From: Aphanomyces cochlioides
Taxonomy: Eukaryota > Oomycota > Saprolegniomycetes > Saprolegniales > Verrucalvaceae
NCBI GenBank assembly: GCA_019828595.1
Contig: JAHQRK010000012.1
Span: forward strand, 248,001 to 312,000
Direction: 5' to 3'
DNA length: 64,000 nt
Below, in pieces: positions 34,805 to 44,931 of this stretch. Position numbers and translations under genes: made by a program. Each line of letters opens with the position of its first letter. Positions within the stretch are counted from its first letter, which is position 1. Below the pieces are notes generated by a model, which was not told where the DNA came from, ran no database searches, and worked only from the letters and a program-made list of their open reading frames with translations.

Positions 34805-36665
34805 TTAAATGAGTTGTATTAACCTTATTTTTGAGCAAAGGCCCTAATGACTTACTAATTTACCTCGTACTGTATAAATAGAACTTGGAAAACAGAATAT
34901 GGCAAAGTGGTCATTGAACAGGAGATGAAGTGGTGAGCCGTCAGCTCACTCATGAAACGACACTGTCAGGAATGGCGTGTTGACGTAACCAGGGGTCCGA
35001 AGATAGATGCTTGAGCACATTGAATACCTTGGTGTATCCCTTCTTGAGAGGGAGATCAACCAGGAGCTGTTGTAGATGTAGCTTGATCAAAGAGGCAGCA
35101 TGAATGGCAACTTCCATCGGACTCTTCGCTGTGAGGTCGGGTCGAAAGGTGCGATCGGCACGTTGGAGCCATATTTGATAATACACGCAGGCTCGGACAA
35201 TCGGCCAGATCTTCAGATAGCCACGGATGTAGTATCCATCGGACGGCTTGGGCGTCTCGTAGAACATTTCCAGACAAGTCGACGGAAAGGAACACTCGAG
35301 CAGTCGCTGGATTGTCTTGAAGAAATACCAAACAGATTGACCATATCCACAAGAGAACAGGAAATGCTCGTACGTCTCATTGACACGACAGAAGACACAC
35401 GTCGGCTTGGGGTCTTGGTACTGAAACAGATATTGCATGGCGTTGGCGCGGAGAAGGGTCTTGAAAATGAGCTCTCCATATCGAGGGAGAATGTGGTCGG
35501 GTTGGAGGAAGGCGGCAAGTTGGGTAAGGCGCTTGGGGTCTTCGTAAAAGTTGGATGGCAGGTTGAGATGCTTGGTAGGAAGAATGGACGAGCTGACAGC
35601 TGGAGAAGCTCTGATCTTAGCCGATTTCGAAGTCGCAAGCGCCAACAAGATCGGACTCGAGTCAGGGTGAATCATCCAGTGCCATTCCATCCATTCAGAG
35701 CTTGGCGTCGGCAAGTGGAACACGGGAGCATCCTCTTCAGAAACAATCTCAAACAATCGTGATAACTTGGTCACCAAGATTGAGATCCATTGTTTCGTTG
35801 GAGGGACAAAATTGGCTTGGCGGCAGGCACGGTTGATTTTGTCGAACAAGATCGAAGCTGGCCAAACTCGCTGACACGGAGTCAACAAATGCGGCAACTT
35901 CGTGATGTGAAGCGAAGCCAATACATTGGCTTGGTCTTGCGTCGATGTAGAGCACTGATCGTATAGGTCTTCGAGTCCAGGCAGATACGAGTTGTGCCAA
36001 AGGGGAACATCCAAAGATGAGATGTGATTTGGACAGCCGTACGGAGTCCAGCGGGATTCAAACCAGCTACTCAATAAGGCTTTCCACATTGGAGTGATAT
36101 TGGGATTCTTGTACAGTTGTCTGATGAATGCAGAAGAGCCATTTGCCAAGAGGAGATCTCGGGGGGAACCCCATGGATGAAAAGCCTTCTCGAGGAGAGT
36201 ATAGCCCGGCGTAATCCAGGCGGACATGGCAGACTTGCGGGGTGGGGTGGTGATGGCTTGAATGCATCTGATCATGACAGAGCGGTTGTGTTGTTGCCAT
36301 AAAGCAAGTGCATGGTGCAGGCCTAAGCCACCGGACTTCTTCGGCATGAATAGGATCTCCTTTTTGATCAAACGGAGGCCATGGACAGAGGAGGATGGGT
36401 TGATTTCTTCACCATGCATAAATTGAAGCATGGCCTTGTCGATCGTTTTGGCCAGGTCTTTGTCGGCAGGGACAAAAGCCAGTTGGTACCATAACACAGG
36501 CAGACATATGCTGTGCAGGATAGTGACTTTTCCGGCCATGGTTCGAGCCTTGTAGAGCCACAAAGACAAGCGAGCCACAAACTTCTCAAACACGTAATTG
36601 AAACGTGCCAATGGAGAAAGATTGGGCGCAACCAAGATACCAAGAGCCTTCACGGGACTGTCGGA
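34805..36665 (-). mobile_element. 5'-truncated LINE, element IV
   Basis: A 1.86-kb minus-strand insertion with the normal 3' UTR and 3' end at 34805, cut at the 5' side within RT just after the FADD region (codons for SDSPVKALG). It sits in ORF1 of another copy and is bracketed by a 17-bp target duplication with one mismatch. 5' truncation is typical of LINE integration. Confidence 0.9.
34950..36665 (-). pseudogene. LINE ORF2 C-terminal fragment, element IV
   Basis: The last 572 codons of ORF2 including stop, with the distal RT region and the CCHC finger. By chance it is in frame with the ORF1 sequence upstream (36666-36992), giving a 680-codon open frame that joins ORF1 residues to the RT C-terminus. 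It lacks the endonuclease and the RT catalytic core. Confidence 0.85.
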
Positions 36666-36682
36666 ATAACGCGAGGACTTGG
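36666..36682. repeat. Target-site duplication of element IV, right copy
   Basis: ATAACGCGAGGACTTGG; one mismatch to 34788-34804. Confidence 0.85.
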
Positions 36683-37360
36683 GAACCAGGAAGTCTTTGC
36701 CACCAAGTCGAAACGTTGTGCCTCCCATTTCCACGCACGTAGACAAGTTGTAACTTGAGATCACAATGGTCTGTGGGTTCTTCTTGTGGATCAAAATGTT
36801 CGGAAATTTGGAGCCCCATAACGAACCAGGATTTTCCTTGACAAATTGATCGCAGATGACTTTTTCGGACCAGTCCTTGTAGCCTTCGCCCAACTTGACT
36901 GTGAGCTCGTACACTTGGGACTGGGGGGTGAGCAAAATGTTTTCAATGAAGGCGTCCATGTCACCAGAGTCTTTGTAGAATGTGTCCGCCATGGCCTCGC
37001 ATCGCGCAATATCGTCATCGGCAACAGCATGAGCACCAGTGTTGCGGTGTTTTGCGCCTTTGGGAGCATTGCCTTGCTTGGAATCTTTCTTGGACGAAGC
37101 TGAATCCTTGCCGGGAGTCTTTTGCGTCCATGGATTGGCCTTTTCAGCGTTTTGTTGCTCTTGATTGCCTTGTATTTTGTCTGCCGCGGTAGGAGGATCA
37201 ACAGCGCCATTTCCTTGAGCAACGGATTTGTCGACAATGTCTTGATTTGACTGGTCATTGTCATTGTTTGTCGATTGTTCCTCTTGAATAACTTCTCCAG
37301 GAGTATCACACGGCTTCGCTTGGCCGTTAATGTCGCCTGACCCATCAACCTCAGAGTGAA
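36666..37360 (-). pseudogene. LINE ORF1 segment (host, continued)
   Basis: Minus-strand ORF1 codons continuing from 34804. It carries several substitutions not seen in the other copies (for example around 37023-37070) and ends at CAGAGTGAA (37352-37360), where 32 bp of non-LINE sequence follow. Confidence 0.82.
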
Positions 37361-37392
37361 TTAAGTGTAGTTAAAGTAGTTAATGTAACTGT
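37361..37392. repeat. 32-bp non-LINE filler, also present at 40188-40219
   Basis: Sequence beginning TTAAGTGTAGTTAAAG and ending TAATGTAACTGT splits ORF1, with CAGAGTGAATT repeated on both sides (37352-37362 and 37393-37403). The same 32 bp, with the same ORF1 breakpoint before it, occur where the LINE block ends and unique DNA begins at 40188. Confidence 0.85.
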
Positions 37393-37850
37393 CAGAGTGA
37401 ATTTGAGTATTTCCCTCGTCGGTTAAGGCCTCGGTTTCAGTAGAATCCTTCCCCTCGGCGTCTCCAGAGACCATATCCACGTCCTCTTGAGATTTTTCTT
37501 CTTCCTCTCCCGTTCTAGGAGGCTCAGCACAGGGGGCGACGCGGTTGGTGGCTGCTGGCTCAGTCCCATTGGTCACGAGAAAGGCCGGGGCCAGACCCCC
37601 AGTGACAGGGGTAGAAGGGGAATCCATGCCATCCCCGCAGCACGGTGACTGGGGTACACCATTGCTCCGGCGAGAACCCAAATCGGGATACCGCCCCCGC
37701 CCCTCCGAAGAGGCCCCTGGGGGGAAGTAGACAGAACCGCAGGGTGTGCCCATAGGGGGGGCCCTCGTAGCCTCTAGGGCTGGCATGGACCCCGTTTTCT
37801 CGCCGCCTTCACTGGGGATCGACTCCAATTGGAGTCCAGGGAAGCAGCCA
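37393..37850 (-). pseudogene. LINE ORF1 N-terminal segment
   Basis: Minus-strand ORF1 codons upstream of the 32-bp filler, with the full 7-C run as in the intact ORF1 of element I. It is interrupted at 37850 by element V and resumes at 38323. Confidence 0.83.
37836..37850. repeat. Target-site duplication of element V, left copy
   Basis: CCAGGGAAGCAGCCA, identical to 38323-38337. Confidence 0.9.
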
Positions 37851-38322
37851 TGTCTGGAAATGTTCTACGAGACGCCCAAGCCGTCCGATGGATACTACAT
37901 CCGTGGCTATCTGAAGATCTGGCCGATTGTCCGAGCCTGCGTGTATTATCAAATATGGCTCCAACGTGCCGATCGCACCTTTCGACCCGACCTCACAGCG
38001 AAGAGTCCGATGGAAGTTGCCATTCATGCTGCCTCTTTGATCAAGCTACATCTACAACAGCTCCTGGTTGATCTCCCTCTCAAGAAGGGATACACCAAGG
38101 TATTCAATGTGCTCAAGCATCTATCTTCGGACCCCTGGTTACGTCAACACGCCATTCCTGACAGTGTCGTTTCATGAGTGAGCTGACGGCTCACCACTTC
38201 ATCTCCTGTTCAATGACCACTTTGCCATATTCTGTTTTCCAAGTTCTATTTATACAGTACGAGGCAAATTAGTAAGTCATTAGGGCCTTTGCTCAAAAAT
38301 AAGGTTAATACAACTCATTTAA
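37851..38322 (+). mobile_element. Short 5'-truncated LINE, element V
   Basis: A 472-bp plus-strand insertion with the last ~108 codons of ORF2, the stop and a complete 3' UTR ending at the usual hairpin. It is inserted antisense into ORF1 of another LINE with a perfect 15-bp target duplication. No catalytic domain remains. Confidence 0.92.
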
Positions 38323-38337
38323 CCAGGGAAGCAGCCA
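38323..38337. repeat. Target-site duplication of element V, right copy
   Basis: CCAGGGAAGCAGCCA, identical to 37836-37850. Confidence 0.9.
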
Positions 38338-38761
38338 CCACAGGCACAAGGCCCCAGTGGTTCGCCCTCCTGAGTGAGGGCTTCGCTAGACAAGTTAACG
38401 ACAGTGGTCTGGGGGTCAACCACTGACCCACTGAGGTTGACCCCCCCTGGAACTCCGGCGAGTGGAGCACCAGGTGAAGCGCTGGGGGAGCGAGACGCAG
38501 ATTGGTCTCCAGAGACGCTGTTGGGGTCGAACTCGACCTCCACTTCGGCCCTAGGGTTAGGTGTAGAGACATTACTCACACCACTTCCGCCATCCTGATT
38601 GGACGACGAAAGTGGGTGAGGTGATACAATACCTGGAATGATGGTGACTCCGTGAGTGTTGGTCTCACGGAGCTCGGAACAGCTGTTGGCGTTGGACATT
38701 TTGAGCGCGGCGGCACTTGATAACTTCTTGACTTGAGGGGTACGAGGCAAATTCGGAAGTC
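38323..38761 (-). pseudogene. LINE 5' end with start of ORF1
   Basis: On the minus strand this is the canonical 5' terminus (first base at 38761), 5' UTR, ORF1 ATG (38699) and the first ~120 codons up to the element V insertion. It is the 5' end of the minus-strand host whose other parts lie to the left. The next base (38762) belongs to a separate ORF1 fragment. Confidence 0.85.
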
Positions 38762-40187
38762 AGGGGATCCAAACGTGGGGACGAAGGCAAAGTACGTTTT
38801 GGAGCTGGTCCAGACCGGTAGCCCGTTACCAATTGAAGGTCCAGCGAGTTCTTGGGCTGCTCACTTGGTGGAGCAAGAGCGGGCGATTCGTTGGTAGACA
38901 TTTCCACATCTTCTTGTTGTTTGTCTTGTCCATTGTTGTTAGGGGGATCGCTGTCACCAGACATATCGACATCAGAGCCATGAGAAGGAGCTGTTGGCTG
39001 TGGTTGTTCATCTTGACCATCTCCAGATGCCTCAGTTGAGTCGGCCTTGCCTTCCGCATTTGTTCCAGGGTCTTGGTCATGATCGTCTCCATCATGTTCA
39101 GGTTCTTTTTCTCCTGACGGAGGAGATTTTGCCGCTGCCTTGGCCGCTTTTGCCTTCGCGTTTTCAGCCTTGGCCTCTGCACGTCGTGAAACAATCGACG
39201 GAGGCAATGTCTTGTTCAGAGCAGCGATCTTGTGCTGAAACACGACGACAAAAGGCTGACCCGACGGATCCGTAATGGTGATTTCGCGTAGTGCGTCGCC
39301 GGATTTTGGCACCAACACTGCAGGAGGCGCAGGCGACTTGAAAATGACTCTCAAATGCGGCGACTTGATGTTCTGACCAGCAGTAGGGTTGAATGCTGCT
39401 ATCACTGACTTGGTCAATGCAGCCATTTTCTTGACAATCGCCTTGGCCATCGAAGGGTGACTGACCTTGTTGAACGTAACATAGTAGTTGTTGCCATAAC
39501 GCGAGTACTTGGGAACCAGGAAATCTTTGCCACCAAGTCGAAACGTTGTGCCTCCCATTTCCACGCACGTAGACAAGTTGTAACTTGAGATCACAATGGT
39601 CTGTGGGTTCTTGTGGATCAAAATGTTCGGAAATTTGGAGCCCCATAACGAACCAGGATTTTCCTTGACAAATTGATCGCAGATGACTTTTTCGGACCAG
39701 TCCTTGTAGCCTTCGCCCAACTTGACTGTGAGCTCGTACACTTGGGACTGGGGGGTGAGCAAAATGTTTTCAATGAAGGCGTCCATGTCACCAGAGTCTT
39801 TGTAGAATGCGTCCGCCATGGCCTCGCATCGCGCAATATCGTCATCGGCAATAGCATGAGCACCAGTGTTGCGATGTTTCGCGCCTTTGGGGGCATTGCC
39901 TTGCTTGGAATCTTTCTTGGACGAAGCTGAATCCTTGCCGGGAGTCTTTTGCGTCCATGGATTGGCCTTTTCAGCGTTTTGTTGCTCTTGATCGCCTTGT
40001 ATTTTGTCTGCCGCGGTAGGAGGATCAACAGCGCCATTTCCTTGAGCAACGGATTTGTCGACAATGTCTTGATTTGACTGGTCATTGTCATTGTTTGTCG
40101 ATTGTTCCTCTTGAATAACTTCTCCAGGAGTATCACACGGCTTCGCTTGGCCGTTAATGTCGCCTGACCCATCAACCTCAGAGTGAA
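38762..40187 (-). pseudogene. LINE ORF1 fragment at the edge of the LINE block
   Basis: Minus-strand ORF1 from about residue 275 (CAGAGTGAA at 40179-40187) to the codons for SSPRLDPL. There it meets the 5' end of the neighbouring element at 38762. Three bases are missing in frame near 39611 (HKNPQT for HKKNPQT). To the right, unique DNA begins without a canonical LINE 5' end, so the fragment is 5' truncated or was cut by a rearrangement. Confidence 0.85.
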
Positions 40188-40614
40188 TTAAGTGTAGTTA
40201 AAGTAGTTAATGTAACTGTACTACAGTATTACTGTATCGTCTCTAATAATGGCCCCCTCTCTAATAGTGCCCCCATGGTGCCACTTTACTCTTAAACATT
40301 ATAACTTCCAAACATTATTGCAGTACATATATTCAATTATAAGGTATATGCTCAACTTGGATTCACGTCATCATAGAATGAACACCAAGAACTCAATTTC
40401 TTCCTTGATCGGTGTCTGGGTGAGTCCATGATCATTTGAAGTAAGATACTCTACATGTATGAAGTGAATTACATTCTCAAAACTATGAAGTTGTAGTTTA
40501 TTTGTTAGAGTGCACACAGAACGCATCTCGTACTGAATCTCGTAATTTTTTGTACTTCGAAGTACTTAACAGAGGTCACAATAATAAATGAAGAGATAAT
40601 ATTTGGAGCAGTTA
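40188..40614. other. Intergenic, no gene seen
   Basis: AT-rich sequence between the LINE block and the Harbinger element. It starts with the 32 bp duplicated at 37361-37392. It contains a 14-bp perfect palindrome GTACTTCGAAGTAC at 40552-40565. No ORF has recognisable content. Confidence 0.6.
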
Positions 40615-40925
40615 GAGCATCTCCACCGGTGAGAGCCAAAGCTAAAGCTATTCGAAGTTACGGATAAAAATATTTATATCCGGAATAATATAGCTCAAAT
40701 GCCCAGATCTGGCTTAAAAATACCGGATAAAGGGATTTTATCGAAGTTTTCCTTTAAGGGCAGATTGAAGTAAAATCGAAAAACAGACGACAATGAGATG
40801 GTTTTGAATTTCAACTCATCAGTTGGCAAATTATGTTCAGTCCGATACGGATAAGTTGAGATACATTGATTGGCCATTGAGAACGTTCATTCCCACACTG
40901 TTCATTTGCAGCCTCTTGACAAGCC

Positions 40926-41803
40926 ATGACGAAGAAAGAATTGTTGGAGAAGCTTAAGCAATACGAGTCGATGCTTCCAAGCCTGACTACTCAACGTAAC
41001 GTGACTAATCCTTATACCCTTTAAACTCAAGCATGACCTGTAGCTTTACCAAATCCCGATGTCACACCCACCAGCTTGGCTGGCACGTCCAATGTAGTCT
41101 ACTCACACACGATTGTTGTCGCTCTGTTAGAGCTACGTCACAATACATACCACACAGCCTTCCAAAAGAACCGTAGCAGTCAGCAACTCAGCGTATTATG
41201 GGAGAAGCTCTCCATTAAGTTCAATATTGCATGCTCGCTACCATATAAGGTATACATCCGTTCTCCATCAATAATAGTCTATTAGGTTCCTGTATTATCT
41301 CTAAAAAATAAATTGCAATGCTTGAAGAAGGAGTACATCACTTTGATGTCAGCGTCAAAGAAAACTGGTAACGATACTACCTCCCCTTTACAATTGCTGA
41401 CGTATTGGGATGAACTGTGGCTGCATTTGGTGGCAAGCGTGGCCTTGGTGATGTAGAGTTTGGTTCAGAAGATCCAAATGAACTTGATGATGGATATGGA
41501 GTTGACGATTCAGGCGACGATATTGACAAAACTTTGAAACGTAAACTCGATCAGCAAGTCGAAGCTGATAAGCAGCATAACCAACGTAAACGAAGCAAGG
41601 CTGAAAAGACCAGTGTAGTCGAAGGGCTGGCAACGCTTGGGTCCACTCTAGCAAAGGGCCTTGTCGAAGCAGCATCGATGCAACGCAACATAGGTGATGC
41701 TCAAATCTTAGACTTTATGCGAGACGCGAAAGTAGCCTGGATCAAAATCGAATCGTTCAAGAGCAACTTCTCAAGCTTCTGCAAGAAAGATTGTAGGCAT
41801 TAA
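40926..41803 (+). pseudogene. Harbinger Myb/SANT-like DNA-binding protein, one frameshift
   Basis: Exons 40926-40995, 41044-41249 and from 41286, with 48- and 36-nt introns. It begins MTKKELLEKLKQYESML. The Myb-like part reads VVALLELRHNTYHTAF and LSVLWEKLSIKFN, then after intron 2 LKKEYITLMSASKKTGND. At about 41416 one base is missing: YWDEL is followed in the next frame by VAAFGGKRGLGDVEFG, which runs openly to the stop at 41803. The C-terminus is charged and helical. In PIF/Harbinger systems this partner binds the ends and carries the transposase into the nucleus; that role is from the family. The gene ends 18 bp from the transposase stop, convergently. Confidence 0.75.
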
Positions 41804-41821
41804 ATCAAACATAATACATAT

Positions 41822-42958
41822 CTACGTGTACTTCATAAGATATTCTTTCAAATCATTTCGAGCTTTCGCTGCAGCTTCACCATCAATAAGATTCTTGTCG
41901 CATTCTGACATGATATCTCCACCAATATGCATCCATTCAGGATATTTTTTTGGAATCAAGGACACGTCGTCGGGCAGTTTGAAGTCAATAAACCAATTAT
42001 GAAGCACAAGCGTTGCTTCTATTAAACTTGCCATTTCTTCGGGGGTATCGTGAAGTAAATCGGAAGCAAAAATTCGAAACACATTCTTCCATAGAGCAAA
42101 CGCTCTCTCAAGTACATTTCTAGTCTGACTATGCTTGTAGTTGAATTGGGCTTCGTCTTCTGGCATATCAAATCGAATTGCATAAGGTGTGATCAAATTA
42201 GAAAACAACTTGTAACCTGCGTCACCAAGAAAACATCCCCCTAGAGGAACAATTTTGTGACATCGTCTCCCAAATTTTGAATTGTTGAAAATCGACTTGT
42301 CATTTTGGCTTCCGCTTCTTATTGAATACGAGCGAAATCTCATTCGAGCGTCCACTACAGCTTGCATATTGAATGCTGGAAAGCCTTTACGGCAGTACCA
42401 GCCATCAAAGTCCTTAAATCGTTTGACCTGTATCAAAGTGCCATCGATTGCCCCATAAACATTGAGAAAACCGCTCATACTTTCAAATTCCATGCAAATA
42501 TCTTCCCATTCGTCAATACATGTTGGCATTTTGACTGTGCTTGCCAAGTAGCAAGTGGATAGTACGCAAACAACTTGGCGGCAGAACTGACGAGCCGAAG
42601 AAACTCAAACCAAACAATGCGCCACTGCTGCTGTAGCCATCCGAATGAGTAAGGTAATGTAAAGCGACTGCAACACGATCGTCGATGCCATACATTGCGT
42701 TGTGGTGTAAAGCATCGTGGCAAGTCAACCACCCACTTTCAACTTTTTCAACAATTTGAAGGAAAATGTATCGACTGCACCTCAGATGGCGGCGGAACCA
42801 AGCGTTCATTGATGTGTCGTCTTTGACCGACCACCAAGCTGTCTCGTTCACAGTAATCACTTGTGCTGGAGCTTGTTTCCAGCTTCTTCCATCAAGAACC
42901 GATGCAGATGCTGCTGCGGCTCAGCCGCCGCAAGAACACACACGACTCCTTCATCCAT
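41822..42958 (-). pseudogene. Harbinger DDE transposase (HARBI1-like), frameshifted
   Basis: The best-preserved part (41822 to about 42590) encodes a DDE_Tnp_4-type nuclease: VYGAIDGTLIQVKRF (first Asp), WYCRKGFPAFNMQAVVD, GSQNDKSIF, FLGDAGYKL (second Asp), LERAFALWKNVFRIF (catalytic Glu) and TLVLHNWFID. Upstream, ALHYLTHSDGYSSSGALFGLS lies in another frame, with a one-base shift near 42600. A likely first ATG at 42958 (MDEGVVCVL) reads in a third frame, implying a second shift near 42863. Family members excise and insert at TWA sites, as the TTA duplication shows here. This copy is not functional as it stands unless the shifts are sequencing errors. Confidence 0.82.
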
Positions 42959-43136
42959 GGGAAGTCAGTATTATCCGGTATTCCACACAATGAACCACAA
43001 TGACCTCCAAGAGGTCATTATTCAAAAACGAAAATTTAATGAGGTGGGGAGCAATATGATTGGCTAGAGCTCATTAATTTTTTACTTCAATCTGCCCCTT
43101 AGCTAACGCTTTAGCTCTCAACCGGTGGAGATGCTC

Positions 43137-44003
43137 TTAGAGTAGGCCGAAAGATTAACTAAATCTGGGATGTTAACGTTTTGATTCAAGGTCACGAGTA
43201 TATTATTCAAAGGAAAGATAGAGGAAGTTATGTATATCATTCGTGTAGGCAGATTTATCTCAAAAGCTACAACGATATTTTTTATAAGAGCTCTATGTTC
43301 CGTAGACATCTAGGGCAAGAAGGCGCTTGTCTTCGTCGCTCTGAATTTTCATTTGGACGACTCGTTGTTCTTGCTCAAGTTTGACGCGCTCATACCATTG
43401 AAGTACACAGTAAATTGCAATCAACATCAATCATGATAGGAATATCACGTCTTTGAAGTGAGGTTTACCAATATCCTAGCACACTTATGTCAAGGGCAAA
43501 CTACTTGGCATAACTGCTGTATCTTCCTCACACCTTTGTGATGTATTCTTGATGAAATTTCATACTAGTATTTATTTCTAACTGTAAATCACAGGCTAAT
43601 TGTTATTCTTTATACCTTCATAAAGTTATAAAACTCCCATCAAAGGAATATTATATTAGAAAGGAATTCTATTAGTGGCCCCCCCTCGGGGGGCTAAATT
43701 CCTGATTGACTGTGAATGGCGTAAAATTGGATTGTACTTGTACGCATTTCACTAGGAAAAATGTCGCGACAATAAGTGCCAATATTCGTGATCTGTACTT
43801 GTTGCCTCCCATTATAAATGGTTTCGCGCGACAAAGAGACCCTGTGTTGAAAGCAAGAAAAATTTGGCACCTGAAACTTAGCATCGTGCTTCATGCACGA
43901 ACTAAAATTCAATTGACTTAGCTGGAGTTAAGTCAGCATCTTGTTATCGATAGCCTTTCCCGTTGACTTGTCTAGCAGTCGGATTGAATGGAGTCCAGAA
44001 AAT
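43137..44003. other. Intergenic, no gene seen
   Basis: AT-rich, with only short open frames of no recognisable content. A GC-only hairpin (GCCCCCC/GGGGGGC, 3-nt loop) lies at about 43678-43694. Confidence 0.55.
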
Positions 44004-44763
44004 CTGCACACAGAAAATCGGGAATCACAGGAAATATTTGGGGAATCACACATTTGTGTATCAATATCAGTACTGTGGAACACTGTGCTCCTCTCTCGTC
44101 ACACCTGTACGAGAGACTGGGCATGTTCCCTGCAAAGCACTTTGGTCTACAGGGAGTGACGGGGGAATGCCCACACGGGGGAGAGGAAGCATTCTACTAC
44201 ACCATTTGCCGATTTAGTTCGTTTAACTTGCGATATATTTCGTACCATTTGCAATATATTTCGAATCACGTGCAATATATTTCGTATGACTTGCATTTAA
44301 TTTCGTGGCCGGCAACGAAAATCGATTTATATTTCGCGTGACGTGCATTATATTTCATACCTCTTGCATTTAATTTCGTATTTTTTAGCTTATATTTCGT
44401 ATCACGTGCATTTAAATTCGTAGTAATGCAAAATCTATTGAATGTCCTATTGAGATATGAAGTTTCACATGTGTTGAAGTGTTGGCTTGAGCTATGAATT
44501 TGCGAAATATATCGCAAGTTAAACGAACTAAACCGGCAAATGGTGTAGTAGAATGCTTCCTCTCCCCCGTGTGGGCATTCCCCCGTCACTCCCTGTAGAC
44601 CAAAGTGCTTTGCAGGGAACATGCCCAGTCTCTCGTACAGGTGTGACGAGAGAGGAGCACAGTGTTCCACAGTACTGATATTGATACACAAATGTGTGAT
44701 TCCCCAAATATTTCCTGTGATTCCCGATTTTCTGTGTGTAGCTTCTGTTTTCCTGTGTGCAGA
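44004..44763. mobile_element. Foldback element with repeat-bearing loop
   Basis: Two arms of 236 bp, 44007-44242 and 44503-44738, are near-perfect inverted copies. After 22 bp present only on the right, the inverted match resumes over CTGCACACAG (44004 and ~44763). The 260-bp loop is made of short tandem units. Open frames in the arms are incidental, since the same peptide appears on both sides. No transposase is visible and no clear target duplication was found. It could be a foldback-type transposon, a MITE-like element or a palindromic duplication. Confidence 0.75.
44222..44505. repeat. Degenerate ~21-bp tandem repeats in the foldback loop
   Basis: About nine imperfect units of the form ATATTTCGTATCACGTGCAT follow one another. 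Unit ends vary (ACTTGC, ACGTGC, CTCTTGC) and two contain CACGTG. The first and last units run into the arms, whose inner ends share TTGCGATATATTTCG. Confidence 0.75.
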
Positions 44764-44931
44764 AACATTTTTCTCCGTCACCTGTGGGGATGACATTGGC
44801 ATATGAATTTTGAATGTAGATTGGATGCGGGCAATGTTTCGAATTGATCTGAGAAATATAGGGACGGTTGCTGCATATTCCTCCAGCAAACTCTGAACTA
44901 CTCAATCGGCATCTTTTTTACATTTTGAGAT

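Larger units (their letters stand above)
40615..43136. mobile_element. PIF/Harbinger DNA transposon
   Basis: Terminal inverted repeats start GAGCATCTCCACCGGT at 40615 and are mirrored at 43136. They match over ~28 bp with one indel and one mismatch, and TTA flanks both sides (40612-40614 and 43137-43139). A second inverted match (AGGGCAGATTGAAGTAAAA near 40757; complement near 43080-43098) continues the repeat after ~95 bp present only on the left. Inside are two convergent genes typical of the superfamily: a Myb/SANT-like gene (+) and a DDE transposase gene (-). Both are frameshifted, so the copy looks non-autonomous or recently decayed. Confidence 0.92.

Noticed and set aside
40240..43690. 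Similar TAATAGTGCCCC-like motifs at ~40250 and ~43670 as ends of a larger transposon enclosing the Harbinger
   Set aside because: They are in the same orientation and match only over a short stretch, with no target duplication.
43706..43921. 71-codon plus-strand ORF
   Set aside because: No recognisable motif or splice partner, and equally open frames occur on the other strand.
44266..44889. 207-codon minus-strand frame across the foldback loop and right arm
   Set aside because: The peptide repeats in mirror form in the other arm and includes tandem-repeat sequence; it reflects the repeat structure, not a gene.
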